From: Metridium senile
Lineage: Eukaryota > Cnidaria > Anthozoa > Actiniaria > Metridiidae
Reading direction: 5' to 3'
NCBI GenBank assembly: GCA_949775045.1
Contig: OX459095.1
Coordinates: forward strand, 35,082,768-35,146,767
Length of the DNA stretch: 64,000 nucleotides
Positions within the stretch are counted from its first letter, which is position 1, and each line of letters starts with the position of its first letter. The notes under the pieces are model-generated. The model saw only the letters and a program-made list of their open reading frames with translations, did no database searches and had not been told where the DNA came from. Both the position numbers and the translations under genes were made by a program. Positions 29,649 to 41,945 of the stretch are shown here, piece after piece.

Positions 29649-32270
29649 CTCTTTCGCTGCCATGGGCAACTTTTGTCGACTACCGTAAGAACGCCAGAGG
29701 CGACTTTCGTCGACAAACAAAGCCGCATGTTTTCAACCAATAGAAAATAACGTTTGATTTGACCAATTAAACTGCATGATAGAAGTAAATGAGTGGTTAC
29801 ACAGTCCTCGTGGTTATTTTATAGTTTTTGACCTTTTTGAGCGATCAAAGTTGTATTTTCGAAGCTTTTTGGCTTGATTTTTAACTGCCATTGTTTCGAG
29901 GACCTTTAAAAATGGCGGCTCGAAGAAGATTCAATACACAAGAGGTTTTAAAAGTTATTCTTCAAGATGAAGAGTCGGAATTTGAGCTGGAAAGTAGCGA
30001 AGACAGTGACTCTGAATATGAAGCTGAATCGAGTGAAGAAAATCCATCTGAAGACGAATCTACTACTGAAAATAGAGTTGTAAACACTAACAAACATGAA
30101 CATTCTTCAAACGTCCCCGAAGAAGAAGAACAAAACGCAGCTGAAAACAATCAAGGTATTAATTTAAACTGGCAGGATTATGATGATCTTGACCCATTTG
30201 AATCAAGTTGGCTTCGAGACTATAATCGCCGTCAGGGAATACTCGTTGACACAACAAACTTTGAGCCACTGGACTTCTTTTCTCTCTTTTATCCAGATGC
30301 AGTGTTTGAGTTTATTAGTGAGGAAACAAATCGCTATGCATCTTATTATTTTGACAATCCTGTTGATTTGCCAGATAAATCACGTTTTAATGCCTGGTAT
30401 GATACTTCTCCTGAAGAAATGAAAGCATTTACAGCTCTTCAAATTGCAATGGGTCTTTGCAGCAAGCCCACACTTGAGGACTATTGGTGTACTTTCTGGC
30501 TAACTTATACAAATTTCAAGAAAGTAATGCCTAGAAACAGATATGAACTCATTCAAACATTTATTCACTTCAATGACTCTGCTGATCAAGTAGAAAGAGG
30601 GCAAGAAGGATACAATCCTTTATTCAAAGTTCAAAAACTTATTGATATTTGTTGCCCACTTTATGAGAAAATTTATAGTCCAAAGAGAAACTTATCTATT
30701 GACGAAAGTATAACTAAATTTAAAGGTCGAATTTTCTTTCGACAATACTTACCAGCTAAACCTACAAAATGGGGAATCAAAGACTTTGTTTTGAGTGAAG
30801 CAGAAAGTGGGTACTGTTTGAAATCTACAATCTACACTGGAAAGTCTGCATTCCAAAGGAACCCTGGACAACCACTTGGTGATCAAGTTGTAATGACATT
30901 ATTAGAAGGATATGAAGACAAAGGACACATTGTTTACATGGATAACTTTTATTCTTCGCCAACTCTATTTAAAAAACTTGAAAACAAACACATAGGAGCA
31001 TGTGGGACAGTAAAGTTTAACCGAGAAGGAATACCGAAGGAATTGAATCCAAAGAACCTAAAGCTCAAGAAAGGTGATGATCCAGTATTTATGAGAAAAG
31101 GCAACCTTGTTGCATGTGCTTGGCACGACACAAAAAGATTGACTCTTCTCAGTACAGTGGACACAAATTTGACAATTGATAAGAGAATTAGAAGTAAAGG
31201 GGAACAGGGTGGTTACAGAGAAGTAGACAAGCCTGTGATGGCAGAGAGATACAATAATTGTATGGCTGGTGTGGACCGCTTAGATCAGAAACTTGGATCC
31301 TATCAATATCCCCACAAATGTCATAAATGGTATCAAACAATATACCACAGAAAAGTAGAGGTTGCATTAGTAAATGGATACATAATATATAGGAAATCAG
31401 ATGAACAAAACAAACTATCTCCAGAGAAATTCAGACGTCAGGTTATAAATGGACTTTTGGATAACTGGTCTCCTCCAACAATCAAGCAAGGCCGTCCAGG
31501 CAATGGACCATTGCCCATGAGAATGTCAGGGCAACATTTCCCTGATAAATATGAAAACAAACACAAACCAGACTGTGAGGTGTGCTCAGACAGAAAGAGA
31601 CAAAGACACCAAACATCATTTTATTGTAAACAGTGCCAGGTGCCATTGTGCATTGTACCATGCTTTGAAAAATACCATACCCTTAGGAACTATAAGGCCT
31701 AATCCAGCTATACAAAGTATATGAGTTATGATTTACTTATTATAATTCCTGAGGATGTAGAATTTGTCAGAGTGAGTAATATACTTTGAACCTTGTCAAC
31801 AACATGTTTGTATTTATTCGGATCCAAATAACATGTTGATCCAGTAACATGATGTCGTGTTCGCATGTTAGTTAAAGCTTTTTATAGGCTATTTTTCATT
31901 TAAAAAAATCTCTACAAATTTAGATTTTGGGTGTTTTTGTTTCACAAGACATTCAAATTAATAAAGTTCACCTTTTTCTAGTAGCTTGTGCAGTACCTGT
32001 ATTTTATTTTTTGTTGTTGATATCAATAAGATCAATATTTTAAAATTTACTGATGATCACATGATTATGGTAACCATGGTGATGGTCACATGATCACAGT
32101 GATGCACTGAATCAAGGCCAATTCCTTACACAATCACATGTTCAAGTTTCAGCATGATAACGTTTTTATTATTTAAGTTATTGTAATTTAATTAACACTG
32201 TCACTTAATTTATTCATATAATTAACAAAAACTTGGCGGTGGGGGGTGTGGAAACTTGGCAGCGAAAAAG
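29649..32270 (+). mobile_element. piggyBac element, complete
   Basis: 2622 bp flanked by TTAA (29645-29648 and 32271-32274). The terminal inverted repeats are CTCTTTCGCTGCCATG and, at the right, CTTTTTCGCTGCCAAG, similar to the usual piggyBac CCCTTTG.CTGCCA ends. It carries a full-length open transposase, so it may be recently active. It interrupts an antisense LINE. Confidence 0.9.
29912..31702 (+). CDS. piggyBac transposase
   Basis: 596 residues from the ATG in a good context (AAAAATGGCGGC). The N-terminal ~85 residues are very acidic (SSEDSDSEYEAESSEEN), as is usual. The DDE transposase domain runs about 100-520: IDESITKFKGR (first Asp about 264), VYMDNFYSSPTLF (second Asp about 344), NCMAGVDRLDQ (third Asp about 455). 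The C-terminal Cys/His-rich zinc-binding domain (CEVCSDRKRQRHQTSF, then YCKQCQVPLCIVPC) is complete. The enzyme excises its element through hairpin ends and reinserts at TTAA. No stop or frameshift was seen. It is about 570 bp from the right end and 263 bp from the left, normal for the family. Confidence 0.93.
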   Translation: MAARRRFNTQEVLKVILQDEESEFELESSEDSDSEYEAESSEENPSEDESTTENRVVNTNKHEHSSNVPEEEEQNAAENNQGINLNWQDYDDLDPFESSWLRDYNRRQGILVDTTNFEPLDFFSLFYPDAVFEFISEETNRYASYYFDNPVDLPDKSRFNAWYDTSPEEMKAFTALQIAMGLCSKPTLEDYWCTFWLTYTNFKKVMPRNRYELIQTFIHFNDSADQVERGQEGYNPLFKVQKLIDICCPLYEKIYSPKRNLSIDESITKFKGRIFFRQYLPAKPTKWGIKDFVLSEAESGYCLKSTIYTGKSAFQRNPGQPLGDQVVMTLLEGYEDKGHIVYMDNFYSSPTLFKKLENKHIGACGTVKFNREGIPKELNPKNLKLKKGDDPVFMRKGNLVACAWHDTKRLTLLSTVDTNLTIDKRIRSKGEQGGYREVDKPVMAERYNNCMAGVDRLDQKLGSYQYPHKCHKWYQTIYHRKVEVALVNGYIIYRKSDEQNKLSPEKFRRQVINGLLDNWSPPTIKQGRPGNGPLPMRMSGQHFPDKYENKHKPDCEVCSDRKRQRHQTSFYCKQCQVPLCIVPCFEKYHTLRNYKA

Positions 32271-32274
32271 TTAA

Positions 32275-33600
32275 CAGCCTCAGAGTGTTCCATTCCTTAA
32301 TGACATGATATGACAGCCTTTGTTTCCCCCAATTTGTTTTTACTGTTGGTAAACGATACTCGTTTCCATGCCTTGAGTTATGTCCATGTTTATTTAATTT
32401 GGTGAACATCAGATTAGAGGATTGCAAATTGTTCTTGCATTTGAAAACATACAAACATCAATGATAGTGTCTACGATGATTTAACTCTTTCCAGTTAAGT
32501 TCTTTTCGTGCTTCAGAAGCCGATGATGACTGGAGAGGACGATCCAGTATGATCTTGGCAGCTTTGTTGTGCAGGATTTGAAGTGATTGCATCAGCGTGA
32601 TGTTGTCTTTATCTCCCCACACAATGTCCCCATAATCAAAGAGTGGTAAAACTAAGCTATTGAAGTACAACAGTCTAGCAAACTTTGGTAGAAGATATTT
32701 GATTCGCTTCAGTAGACCATGGCGTTTGTTGATTTTGGTCAACTGTTTTTCAATGTGGGCTGACCAAGACATATTGCCTGAAAACACCAAACCAAGGTAC
32801 TTGAACTCATCCACTCTTTCAACCTTCTTCGAGTGTACTTCGATGGATATGCTTGATATGTTCTTTGTTTTCCTCCTACTTCCGAACAGCATAGCTTTAG
32901 TTTTAGATGTATTCAATGTTAAGCGGTTAAGTTTGAGCCAATCACCAACTACTTTGAGATCGTAACTTAGCTTATCTTCAATGTCAGCAACTGATGAGAA
33001 ATAGTACAGGACTGTATCATCGGCATACAAGGATAATTGAGTATGTTGGACAATGTCAGGTAGATCGTAATGTAGATTATAAACAGAAGCGGACCAAGAA
33101 TACTTCCTTATGGCACACCAAGGTTGCATGGTAATGGCTCTGAAAGCTCTAGGCCACAGGATGTTCGTAAATATCTTGATGACAAGTAGGAAGCAAACCA
33201 TTGAAGATCGTTCTCGCACACACCAGCTGAAGAAAGTTTGTTCAGCAGAATTGTATGGTTAACTGTGTCAAAGGCTTTTGACAGATCCAAGAAGACAGCT
33301 CCGCATAATTTTCCATTGTCCATATTGTGAAGGATGTCATCTGCAAAGCTGGTTAATGCACTTGCTGTTGACCGTTTGGGGCGAAAGCCAAATTGCTTGT
33401 TGGAGAGCAGATTGTTCATACCCAGATATTCATAGAGCTGAAGGTGGACAGCTTTTTCGAGGATTTTACTCAATGTTGGAAGAATGGAGATCGGTCGATA
33501 GTTAGTGGCATCACTTTTATCACCAGACTTGAATAGAGCTATAACTTTAGCACATTTCCAGATGCATGGAAATGTGTGAGATTTGATGGATAAGTTCAGA
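32275..33600 (-). pseudogene. LINE reverse transcriptase remnant (antisense)
   Basis: From the right on the minus strand: YRPISILPTLSKILEKAV, FRPKRSTASALTSFAD, LDLSKAFDTVNHTILLNKL, a damaged GVP-stop-GSILGPLLF, then LYADDTVLYY, LTLNTSKTKAMLFGS, FKYLGLVFSGNMSWSAHIEK, and a C-terminal LSYHVIKEWNTL. These are CR1/L2/Jockey-type RT motifs with the YADD catalytic box kept. Frameshifts near 33110 and 32456 and one stop make it inactive. The tail crosses the piggyBac insertion: reading past TTAA at 29644 gives ...RLL|TILKNFPT and a plausible C-terminus (LNQLFNCLFN), so the LINE predates the piggyBac. The 5' part is truncated near 33600. Confidence 0.8.
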
Positions 33601-33601
33601 A

Positions 33602-33657
33602 GGTTAGTAACTGGTTAGTAACTGGTTAGTAACTGGTTTAGTAACTGGTTAGTAACA
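33602..33657. repeat. 13-bp tandem repeat
   Basis: Five copies of TTAGTAACTGG-type units (13 bp) at the 5' truncation point of the LINE remnant. Confidence 0.8.
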
Positions 33658-34039
33658 TTCTGGGTCAAGTTTCGCGCCATGAAGGGGCGCTGGGTCAATG
33701 CCTATGACTGATATTTTGTCCAAATATCACTGTTTTACGTGAGGATCTAATGTATTATAATACTCCGATAATACATTTTTCAATATCTTCGGAGCTTTTT
33801 TTAGACAATAGTACAGCAGAATCCATTAAAATTGCAAATTTTGTATTAGTCACACATATATTTCATAAGATTTCACCTGTCAATTCACGGTAAGCTGTAC
33901 ACCAATATGCCGGACTCTCAAATTACAAAGCGGATGTGACGTCACATGAAAGTCAAGAATTGAAAACACTATTGATAGGCTCAAAGGATTATAAAACTAC
34001 AACGGGGTACACCACATAAGTACAACTAATTTCATAGTT

Positions 34040-34550
34040 GTGAAACCGCTCTCGTCCATGTACAGAATGATATCCTGCAAGCCATTGATTGTGTCATTCT
34101 TCTCCTACTAGATCTTTCTGCCGCCTTTGACACAGTCCACCATTCCATTCTTCTAAAACGTCTAGACTCAAAATTTGGAATATGTGGAAATGCTATAAAT
34201 TGGTTCAAATTGTATCTATTTAATTGCTCACAGTACGTATCAATAAATGAAAAATCATCCAAATCTAAAAATCTGCATTGCGGTGTGCCACAATGATCCG
34301 TCTATGTTTTGCCGTCTCTGCTCTTTAACTATGGAATTCACTCCCTTCATCTTTACGTAATTTAACTTCGATAGATTCCTTCAAATCCGTCCTAAAAACT
34401 TATCTATTCAAAACAGTTTATTTTTCCTAATCACTTATTTATACGTATTCTCTTTTTGTGTATTATTATAATTATTATTTTTCTTATTGTGAACAGTGCC
34501 TAGAGCAGTTTTCTGGATATGCCCTTTATAAATATTATTATTATTAAAAC
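34040..34550 (+). pseudogene. Internally deleted L2-like LINE
   Basis: The left part reads [20 protein letters not shown], then [15 protein letters not shown] and HCGVPQ. After a deletion the C-terminus resumes as LWNSLPSSLRNLTSIDSFKS and VLKTYLFKTVYFS-stop (to about 34430). The 3' UTR ends GATATGCCCTTTATAAATAT with an (ATT)n tail, a typical L2 end. The RT palm with its catalytic Asp pair is deleted, so it could not move alone. Confidence 0.75.
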
Positions 34551-36380
34551 ATGTAAACAAAGCAAAACATTTCGTTTTCACCTTTTTCTACTGTAAATAT
34601 CTAAACTTTTCAACAAAACTATCACTTTCTATGTTGTATTTTTGAATAGGTAAAAGAAAAACAATTTCTTTTTTAAAAGTATTTTCCTCGTTTTTCACCT
34701 TTACCCTCGTTGAGAGCCTGATTGCATATTTAATATAAAAAATAATATAATACGCAATTTTATAGTTATTAGATTACTTGATACTAGTATATGTGGAAAT
34801 TGACCCAATGAGACAATAGCTGCATGCAAGATCACCTGTACTGATGTATATGGTGCACACAAAAAATAAGGTAATTTATAAAGTTTTCAGAAACAATGAC
34901 AAACATTCTGAAATAGGGCCTATTGAATATCTTCGATGGGATGCAGACTTATGACAGGCAAATGTACAAATTGAGGTTTATATCAACTACTCACCCTGTA
35001 ACTTGTGTGCTAAAGCAATAAGGTACTATGTATTGCATCGTATTGTATGTATTGCACAGAAAATCAAAATCAACTACTCCACTGTTCCTTTGTTAAAAAT
35101 AATCAATCCATTATGTATTTTATGACATGAATTTCGAATTATTTCGTACAGTAAGCGACAACAATGCCATCTCCACAAATAGCTAAATTATCGGAAGATG
35201 TAATAATTTCCATTGCCACGTTCTTTTGTAGAGTAGTTAAAAGGGAACATCAGTAATGCCATAACGAAGTCAGTTATACCTATATTAAATGCTTAACTAT
35301 ATACTTTGGATTTCCTTATAACAATGTGATTGGCAAGACGACAATTGATGACATATATTGTGCTACAGTACCTACAGAAGAAAACGCATAACTTTTTATT
35401 GCCAATACTTTGTGACCAAGCAAATGTACAGCTCATCTATGGTTTTCACTAGGCTACAGACTTCAACAGCAATACCTATCTTTAATGCCTCTGGTATCTT
35501 TGCAATTCTGGTTAATTATTAGTTCATTTATCAATAATTGTGGGAGTTTATATATTGCTAGTGCATTTTCTTAAAAGTGTTAGTATCTTTTAGTCAAGAC
35601 AAATTATTCTACTCGAAACAGCATTAGCAGTTTTTTTAGCTTTAGCTCTGAAAACATACTTTAAAACATACTCGATGCATTCTAAAAGACTTGCCTTTAT
35701 ACCCTATCAAAGAACCCTGATTTTAATTTTCAAATGTTGTGCATCTTTATAGGTTGATCCGTGTACAACTAGCAGCCATGGCCAATAGTAAACACCAAAC
35801 ATTCGCACAGAAAATACACTAGGCAGACCCAATAAATGTCTTGAAAAAACATCTTGTAAATGTCTCTGATGATTCGAAAGAGAAATGTGTGTGTGGACAA
35901 AAGAGAAAGCATGTGCTTTAGTACAGTATACCTACCTGTACTGGGAAGATACCCACACAGACAAATGGCCAAACACGAAAGAAATGAAGTTCAGAGTGAG
36001 TGTGCCGAAGCAGTAAACAAAAAATGCCATTATTCTAGAACATGTTGGTTAAGACGCAGTCTCCGTAAAAGCAGTCAACTGCATTTTGGGTCAGAAAAAA
36101 GTTTACCCTCAAACCTTTACCATGAAATGGCACATACGCGTGAGTAATCACAAGCACTTTGATTTTTCGAAATTACTCAAAATGAATTTTTTACAGCGGT
36201 ATTTCTCCTAAACCACCGTCTTCGCTAAATTTTGTATCTATCGTCAATCCAAAATTACACATTTTCGACACCTACCAACTCACGCTTGACCAAATTTTTT
36301 TATACAAACCTTGTAAATTTAATGAAGTGCAAAATTCAAAAAAAATTTTCAATATCAAGCAAAAGGGAAAGAAGGCACAA
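34551..36380. other. Non-coding stretch
   Basis: AT-rich and without recognisable genes. A 95-codon ORF at 35860-36147 is Arg/Lys-rich but has no motif I know. Confidence 0.4.
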
Positions 36381-36381
36381 T

Positions 36382-36405
36382 ATAAGGATAAGGATAAGGA
36401 TAAGG
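36382..36405. repeat. (AAGGAT)n LINE 3' tail
   Basis: Four copies of AAGGAT on the + strand, i.e. TTATCC at the 3' side of the antisense LINE. CR1-type LINEs end in short microsatellites of this kind. Confidence 0.7.
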
Positions 36406-36547
36406 AAATTTTATTTATATCCACGATAAAAACATCAGTCAATTGTTACAATAATTATAAATATAAAATTAAAATTCTATTTACAAGAAACAAGATACTG
36501 GTTTACATGTTTGTCGTGGAGCCTTTGGGTATACAACGTTCGTTTAT

Positions 36548-37480
36548 TTAATACAAGCTTTTAATTTCGGTCTTGAATTTTTGGAGTGATCTAATTTCTC
36601 TGACATGTGGAGGCAGGTCATTCCATAGTATTGCTCCACTGTAACTAAATGCCCGCTTTTGATATTCTGTACGAGGCTTAGGAACTGTAAGCTTGTATTG
36701 TTTATTACGAAGGCTGTATTCCGAGGTGTAATTGGAAAATAAGTTCTTCAAGTAAACTGGGGTGCGGTTTTGCATCGTCTTAAACATAAGGATTGCCTTT
36801 TGCTTTTTACGACGAATTGCAAGCGTATCCCAATTTAATTGTTTTAATAGCTCGCTAGAGCGTATGTCATAATTAGACCTTGTTATTGCTCTAGCCGCTC
36901 GATTTTGCAATTTTTGTAGTTGATCATTTAGCTTGTCGCTTAATTCATCATAAACTGCGCTACAGTAGTCAAATTTGGGCTGAATTAAGGCTTCATAAAT
37001 CTGGATTGCACTTCTAGTCGAGATAAATGGGCGAACTCGTTTTAACGCCCCTATGCTAGATGAAATTTTCTTAGAGATTGTAGTAATATGTTCTGACCAG
37101 TTTAAGTTTTTGTCTATAGTGACACCCAAAGATTTAGTATGATCAACTTGTTTAACCTTATTGCCATTAATTGATATATTGATAGTGCAATCATTGCATT
37201 GTGCTGTAAACTTCTGGCGAGAACCAATTATCATAAATTCCGTTTTGGCAACGTTTAGGCTTAGTTTGTTAGCTAATAGCCAACGATGCAAGTTTCTAAG
37301 TTCGGAGTTGATAACTGGTTCAAGTTCTTCTATATTGCTACCATGTATGCAGAAGCTAGTATCATCAGCAAACATTCTTGTTGTGGCTCGCGCCAAACAA
37401 TTTGGTAGATCATTGATATATAATAGGAACAATAGTGGCCCTAAATTACTGCCTTGTGGCACGCCGCAGTTTACTGCACG
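36548..37480 (-). pseudogene. 5'-truncated LINE RT (CR1/L2-like)
   Basis: An open frame of 304 residues covering the second half of an RT: PQGSNLGPLLFLLYINDLP, RMFADDTSFCI (catalytic FADD), LSLNVAKTEFMIIGS, SLGVTIDKNLNWSEHI, FDYCSAVYDELSDKL, and a C-terminus with AILWNDLPPHVREI and FKTEIKSLY-stop. A GTPQGS-like start (CGTPQGSNLG) lies at the truncation. The N-terminal RT and endonuclease are missing. The surviving frame is uninterrupted, suggesting a young dead-on-arrival copy. It abuts the next LINE head-to-head at about 37.5 kb. Confidence 0.85.
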
Positions 37481-37518
37481 TGGTTCTAAGTGATACGCGT
37501 TTTCGGCTTTTTTGAATT

Positions 37519-39401
37519 ATGAAAAAATACCCCTCACTATTTAGCTTATTTCTCGCTAAACGACTATACTATGACAAAAAATTTGAAGAAAATAAAACAA
37601 ACATCAAGCAAACATTTAAGTATTTAAACGATATTATTAATAGAAAGAAAAGTAATTCTAAGATAAACACAGTTTTTAAACAAGGTAATAATGAAATATC
37701 GGATCCATTGGAAATTGCAAATGGTTTTTGTCATTATTTCAGCAATATAGGCTCCAACTTAGCTAAGAATATTCCGGTATCGTTATCCTCTCTATTGAGT
37801 CATATCTTACAAGAGAATTCTCAAATACTATGTTTTTAGAGCCTGTTACTGAAAATGAAGTTATAAAAATTACCAAGGAATTTAACAGTGGGAAAGCGGC
37901 TGGTCATTTTGATGTCCATGATACAGCATACTATTGAAATCATTTCAAAACCATTAACACATATAATCAATTTATCTTTCACTTCTGGTTCTGTGCCTGA
38001 TCACTTAAAGATATCTAAAGAGTTATTCCGTTGTTAAAATCAGGTGATAGTCTATATTTAGCAACTATAGACCAATTTCTGTGCCTCCTGCCTTTTCAAA
38101 AATATTAGAAAGAGCATTTTACAATCGTCTATCAAATTATTTGAATAAGTTTAATATCCTATTTAACAATCAGTATGGCTTTAGAAAAGGTTATTCAACT
38201 CTTTTGCTCTAATCGACCTACATGAAAAAATATCTACTGCACTTGGTAGTAAAGAGCTTGCAGCTGGAATCTTCTTAGATCTCCCCAAAGCATTCGATAC
38301 TGTGAATTATGAAATTCTTTACAAAAAATTAGAACATGTGTTCGTGGAATTTCACTAAATTGGATAAAAAGCTATCTCTCTAACAGATTTCAATTTGGTC
38401 ATTTTAATAATTTTAATAATTTTAATAATTCTGTTTCTCCTCTGACACCTATTACTTGTGGAGTACCCCAGGGGTCTATCTTAGGCCCGTTATTGTTCTT
38501 AATTTATATCAATGATATTTGTAATGTTTCATCAGTAGCCAAACTTATTCTATTTGCTGACAACACAAATCTTTTCTTTTCGCATAAGGACCCAAATCAT
38601 CTCATGGACTTAGTAAATCAAGAAATCCTCAAATTCTCGCATTGGCTGATGGTAAATAAATTATCGCTAAATATTGATAAAACAAAGTTTATAGTATTTA
38701 GACCTCAACAAAAACAGGTTTCTGTGGAGTTTCGAGTGAACATAAACGGCAAAGAAATTAAACAAGCTAAAGAAACAGTTTTTTTAGGAATTATTATAGA
38801 CGAACACCTAACTTGGAAATCGCACATTGCCCATGTTGCAAATAAGGTTTCCAAGTCGATTGGTATAATTCTTAAATCTAGTTTTTATCTTAACAAATCA
38901 TCCTTACGTACTTTATATCATTCTATGATTTATCCTTATTTACAGTATTGTAATCAAGTCTGGGCAAGTACATATCCAACAAATCTTTCTAGGTTAGTCA
39001 TTTTACAAAAAAAAAATAATCAGGATTATTAATAAGAGTGATGCTCATACTACTGAGACTATGCTCATACTATCCCATTATTCAAAGATTTGTATTTACT
39101 GAAATTTTATGATATCCAAAAGCTCCAAATATGTCAATTTATGTTTTCCCATAGAAATAATACTTTACCAAAAAAATTCCAAGATATGTTCACTTTAAAT
39201 AATGAATTTCATAGTTATAATACCAGATCAAAAAATTTACTTCGTGTACCACTAGTAAGAACTAAACTTCGTCAATTTTCTATCAGTTACCAAGGTCCCT
39301 CAATCTTTAATTCTCTTACAGATGAAATCAAACAAAGCAGTGCTTATTCTACATTCACCAAGAAATTAAGATCTTATATGATTTCTGGTTATGGAGACTA
39401 A
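37519..39401 (+). pseudogene. LINE RT remnant with FADN catalytic change
   Basis: Linker and RT of a CR1/L2/Jockey-type LINE in at least three frames. It includes FKYLNDIINRKKSNSKINT, CGVPQGSILGPLLFLIYIND, LILFADNTNLFFSH, LSLNIDKTKFIVF, ETVFLGIIIDEHLTWKSHI, YLQYCNQVWASTYPTNL, a frameshift at an A-run near 39010, and a C-terminal FHSYNTRSKNLLRVPLVRT and QGPSIFNSL. The catalytic box reads FADN instead of FADD, which by itself should abolish polymerase activity. Frameshifts near 37840, 38200, 38340 and 39010 confirm decay. Confidence 0.82.
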
Positions 39402-39744
39402 GCATTGGCTTATTCATTTAGTGTAAATAGCTAGATATATATGTGAATGTGTACAGTTGTATCATATGTGTATATAAACTGTATGTATGTAGATATGTGT
39501 CTATATTATATTGTATTATTTTTTACTATATCATATTGTAAATGTATTCTTACGCCATCGTGTAATTATTGGCAGTATAACTAAATTGTATATATAGAGG
39601 AGATCTGATGTTATTAATAAGCCTCTTGGCTTTCTATCAAATATCCTCGCCATTTTATATAAACTTTTTTTCATGTATATAGTCTGTAAGTTTAATTATT
39701 ACGATTAATGGCAAATAAACTGTTATACTGTTATACTATTTTTC
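39402..39744. other. LINE 3' flank, non-coding
   Basis: AT-rich 3' UTR of the preceding LINE with TATATGTG/GTATGT words. It ends with an AAATAAACTGTTATACTGTTA tail, likely the LINE terminus. Confidence 0.5.
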
Positions 39745-39748
39745 TTAA

Positions 39749-40430
39749 GGTATCAGGGGACCTTCGCGACCGATGTTCATTAACTCCTCATAGCACGCTA
39801 ACTACTGAAGTAATCCCTATAAAAGTATACATTTTCTTAAAGCTGAATAAATGGAGATTGCAACTATGTGATTTGTTTTGAAGAAATACGGCTCGATTTT
39901 TGTTAGTGGGTATCTTATGATTTTTGACCGCTCATTTTTAAGAAGTTCCAGGAACACCGTATTTCAACCGATTTCGTTCAAACTTTGCACAATTGATGAC
40001 TAATACCTCAAGTCTAAAACCGTAACTCATTTTTTTGATATCTTGTCGCGTTTTAAAGTTATTGTAAGATTTCTATAAAATTAGCTAAAAATCGCTATTT
40101 TTAAAGAAAACTTACAATAACTTCAAAACGCGACAAGATATCAAAAAAATGAGGCACGGTTTTAGACTTGAGGTATTAGTCATCAATTGTGCAAAGTGTG
40201 AACGAAATCGGTTGAAGTCCGGTGTTCCTTGAACTTCTTAAAAATGAGCGGTCAAAAATCATAAGATAACCACTAAAAAACTTCGAGCCGTATTTCTTCA
40301 AAACAAATCACATAGTTGCAATCTCCATTTATTCAGCTTTAAGAAAATGTATACTTTTATAGGGATTACTTCAGTAGTTAGCGTGCTATGAGGAGTTAAT
40401 GAACATCGGTCACGAAGGTCCCCTGATACC
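39749..40430. mobile_element. 682-bp TTAA-flanked palindrome
   Basis: Almost perfect inverted repeat over its whole length, centred near 40090. The ends are GGTATCAGGGGACCTTCG and its inverse, flanked by TTAA at 39745-39748 and 40431-40434. No coding. Its ends differ from those of the piggyBac in this window, so it belongs to another TTAA-targeting family. Confidence 0.88.
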
Positions 40431-40832
40431 TTAAGTCCAGCACGATAAATTTCTATTTTTATTGCAATCCACTAAACTAAGGTTGGTTGATGTAGATTGA
40501 AAACATTTTGCGCTTTTGATCTGTATTCTGTACAGCAACCTCGAACTTTCTGTGATTTGAAAAAAATTCTTACTAAACGTTATTATTTCCTTCAATTTTA
40601 TTATATTTAGTCTTACTACACTAAAAACAATATTAGTAATATATTCTTAAAACTAAATAAAACCCAGTTGACGACAGCTTTGATGAGGTAGATGTACTGT
40701 TTTAAAGTTTATGCAAATTACGTGTGAATTATGCAAATTTATTTTAATGAAATAAAAAAACTCATTGCGGGTTTTTTTTTGCTGTCTCGAGTTAGCATAT
40801 ATACTTGTAGGAAATATAAAACAAATATCTTG

Positions 40833-41945
40833 AACCAGGAACACTAACCAGGTTTCAACGTAGTATTCAAAGGTTTCTCACAATTCTGGCTCAAGTTTCA
40901 ATATTCTTAAAGATGACAAGTTTTCTCTATCTTGCAAAGTCATCGAAGCAAAGCGTAAAAACCTTGTCCTTCAAGGCAAAGGAAACAAGCCAAATGCAAC
41001 TCGTTCACTCACTGACGAAGAAGAAGAAAATCTGTCAGAGCGGAGAATTCAGAGCACAAAATTCTACAGCACTTTAGAGAACCATGTGGTGGTTTCGTTC
41101 TCTACATTTTGGATTTAGAGCCTGAGATGAATGTCGTAAACTGTGCTGGGGCAACTTTGCAAACAGGCACAGTACAAGATGGCCATGAAATGCTCGTTTG
41201 GACATCTGAGTGGGGATCAAAAACAAGAAAAGGGACTGACACCAGCATCCTTTCTGTCCAAAGATATATGCAACAAACACCGACAGGTGTCCTGTAAAGT
41301 ATTATAAGCTTTTCAAGAGCCATAGACCAGCCAAGATGAATGAGGCGAATAGTCCATTTTTCTTAGCCATAAGACACATAGAGCGACGACCAAACACCGA
41401 CGTATGGTATATGAAAGCTCCTTTAGGCAAAAACGAAATAGGAAAGTTCCTAACAACAGCGGCAAATAACGCCGGCCTACAACGACAAGGGGCAAAAGTA
41501 GCTAACCATTCCGTAAGGAAGACAAGTATCGGTCGTTTGCTCAATGCAAATGCACCTAAAACCTTTGTTGCACAGTTGAGTGGACATAAAAGTCTTGAAA
41601 GCCTTCAATCATACAAGTCTGCCAATGACGCCCACCAGTGACAAATGTCATACATCCTGAGCAGTACAAGTAATCCAAATTTTCCATTGTCAGCCACGAA
41701 ATCCTTTTCTTACAACCAGACAACCTCTACGGCCAGTGATCAGTTGAAAATTCATACAGCCAACAGTCCCTCGCTATAAGCAATGCAAGTACCGACTTCA
41801 AGCCTCTCAATCACATGGCGTATTCAGTGGAGCAAGTATCAACAGCATAAACGAATGCCAGTTTCAGGTATTCAACGGTCCTGTTAAGATTGTCCCACAA
41901 GGAAAGAAGAGGAGATGTATTATCGAGAGCGACAACAAAGATTAA
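40833..41945 (+). pseudogene. Crypton-type tyrosine recombinase (DUF3504-like)
   Basis: Coding in shifting frames: EPGTLTRFQRSIQRFL, SCKVIEAKRKNLVLQGKGN, RTMWWFRSLHFGFRA (Arg I region), CPKIYATNTDRCPVKYYKL, then an open segment to 41641 with WYMKAPLGKNEIGKF, VANHSVRKTSIGRLL (HxxR), and QLSGHKSLESLQSYKS (His and catalytic Tyr). A tail in another frame reads RLQASQSHGVFSGASIN, then VPQGKKRRCIIESDNKD-stop at 41945. This architecture matches the animal DUF3504 family derived from Crypton recombinases (as in ZMYM/KIAA1958-type proteins). At least four stops or frameshifts make it a pseudogene. Strand exchange residues are still recognisable. Confidence 0.78.
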
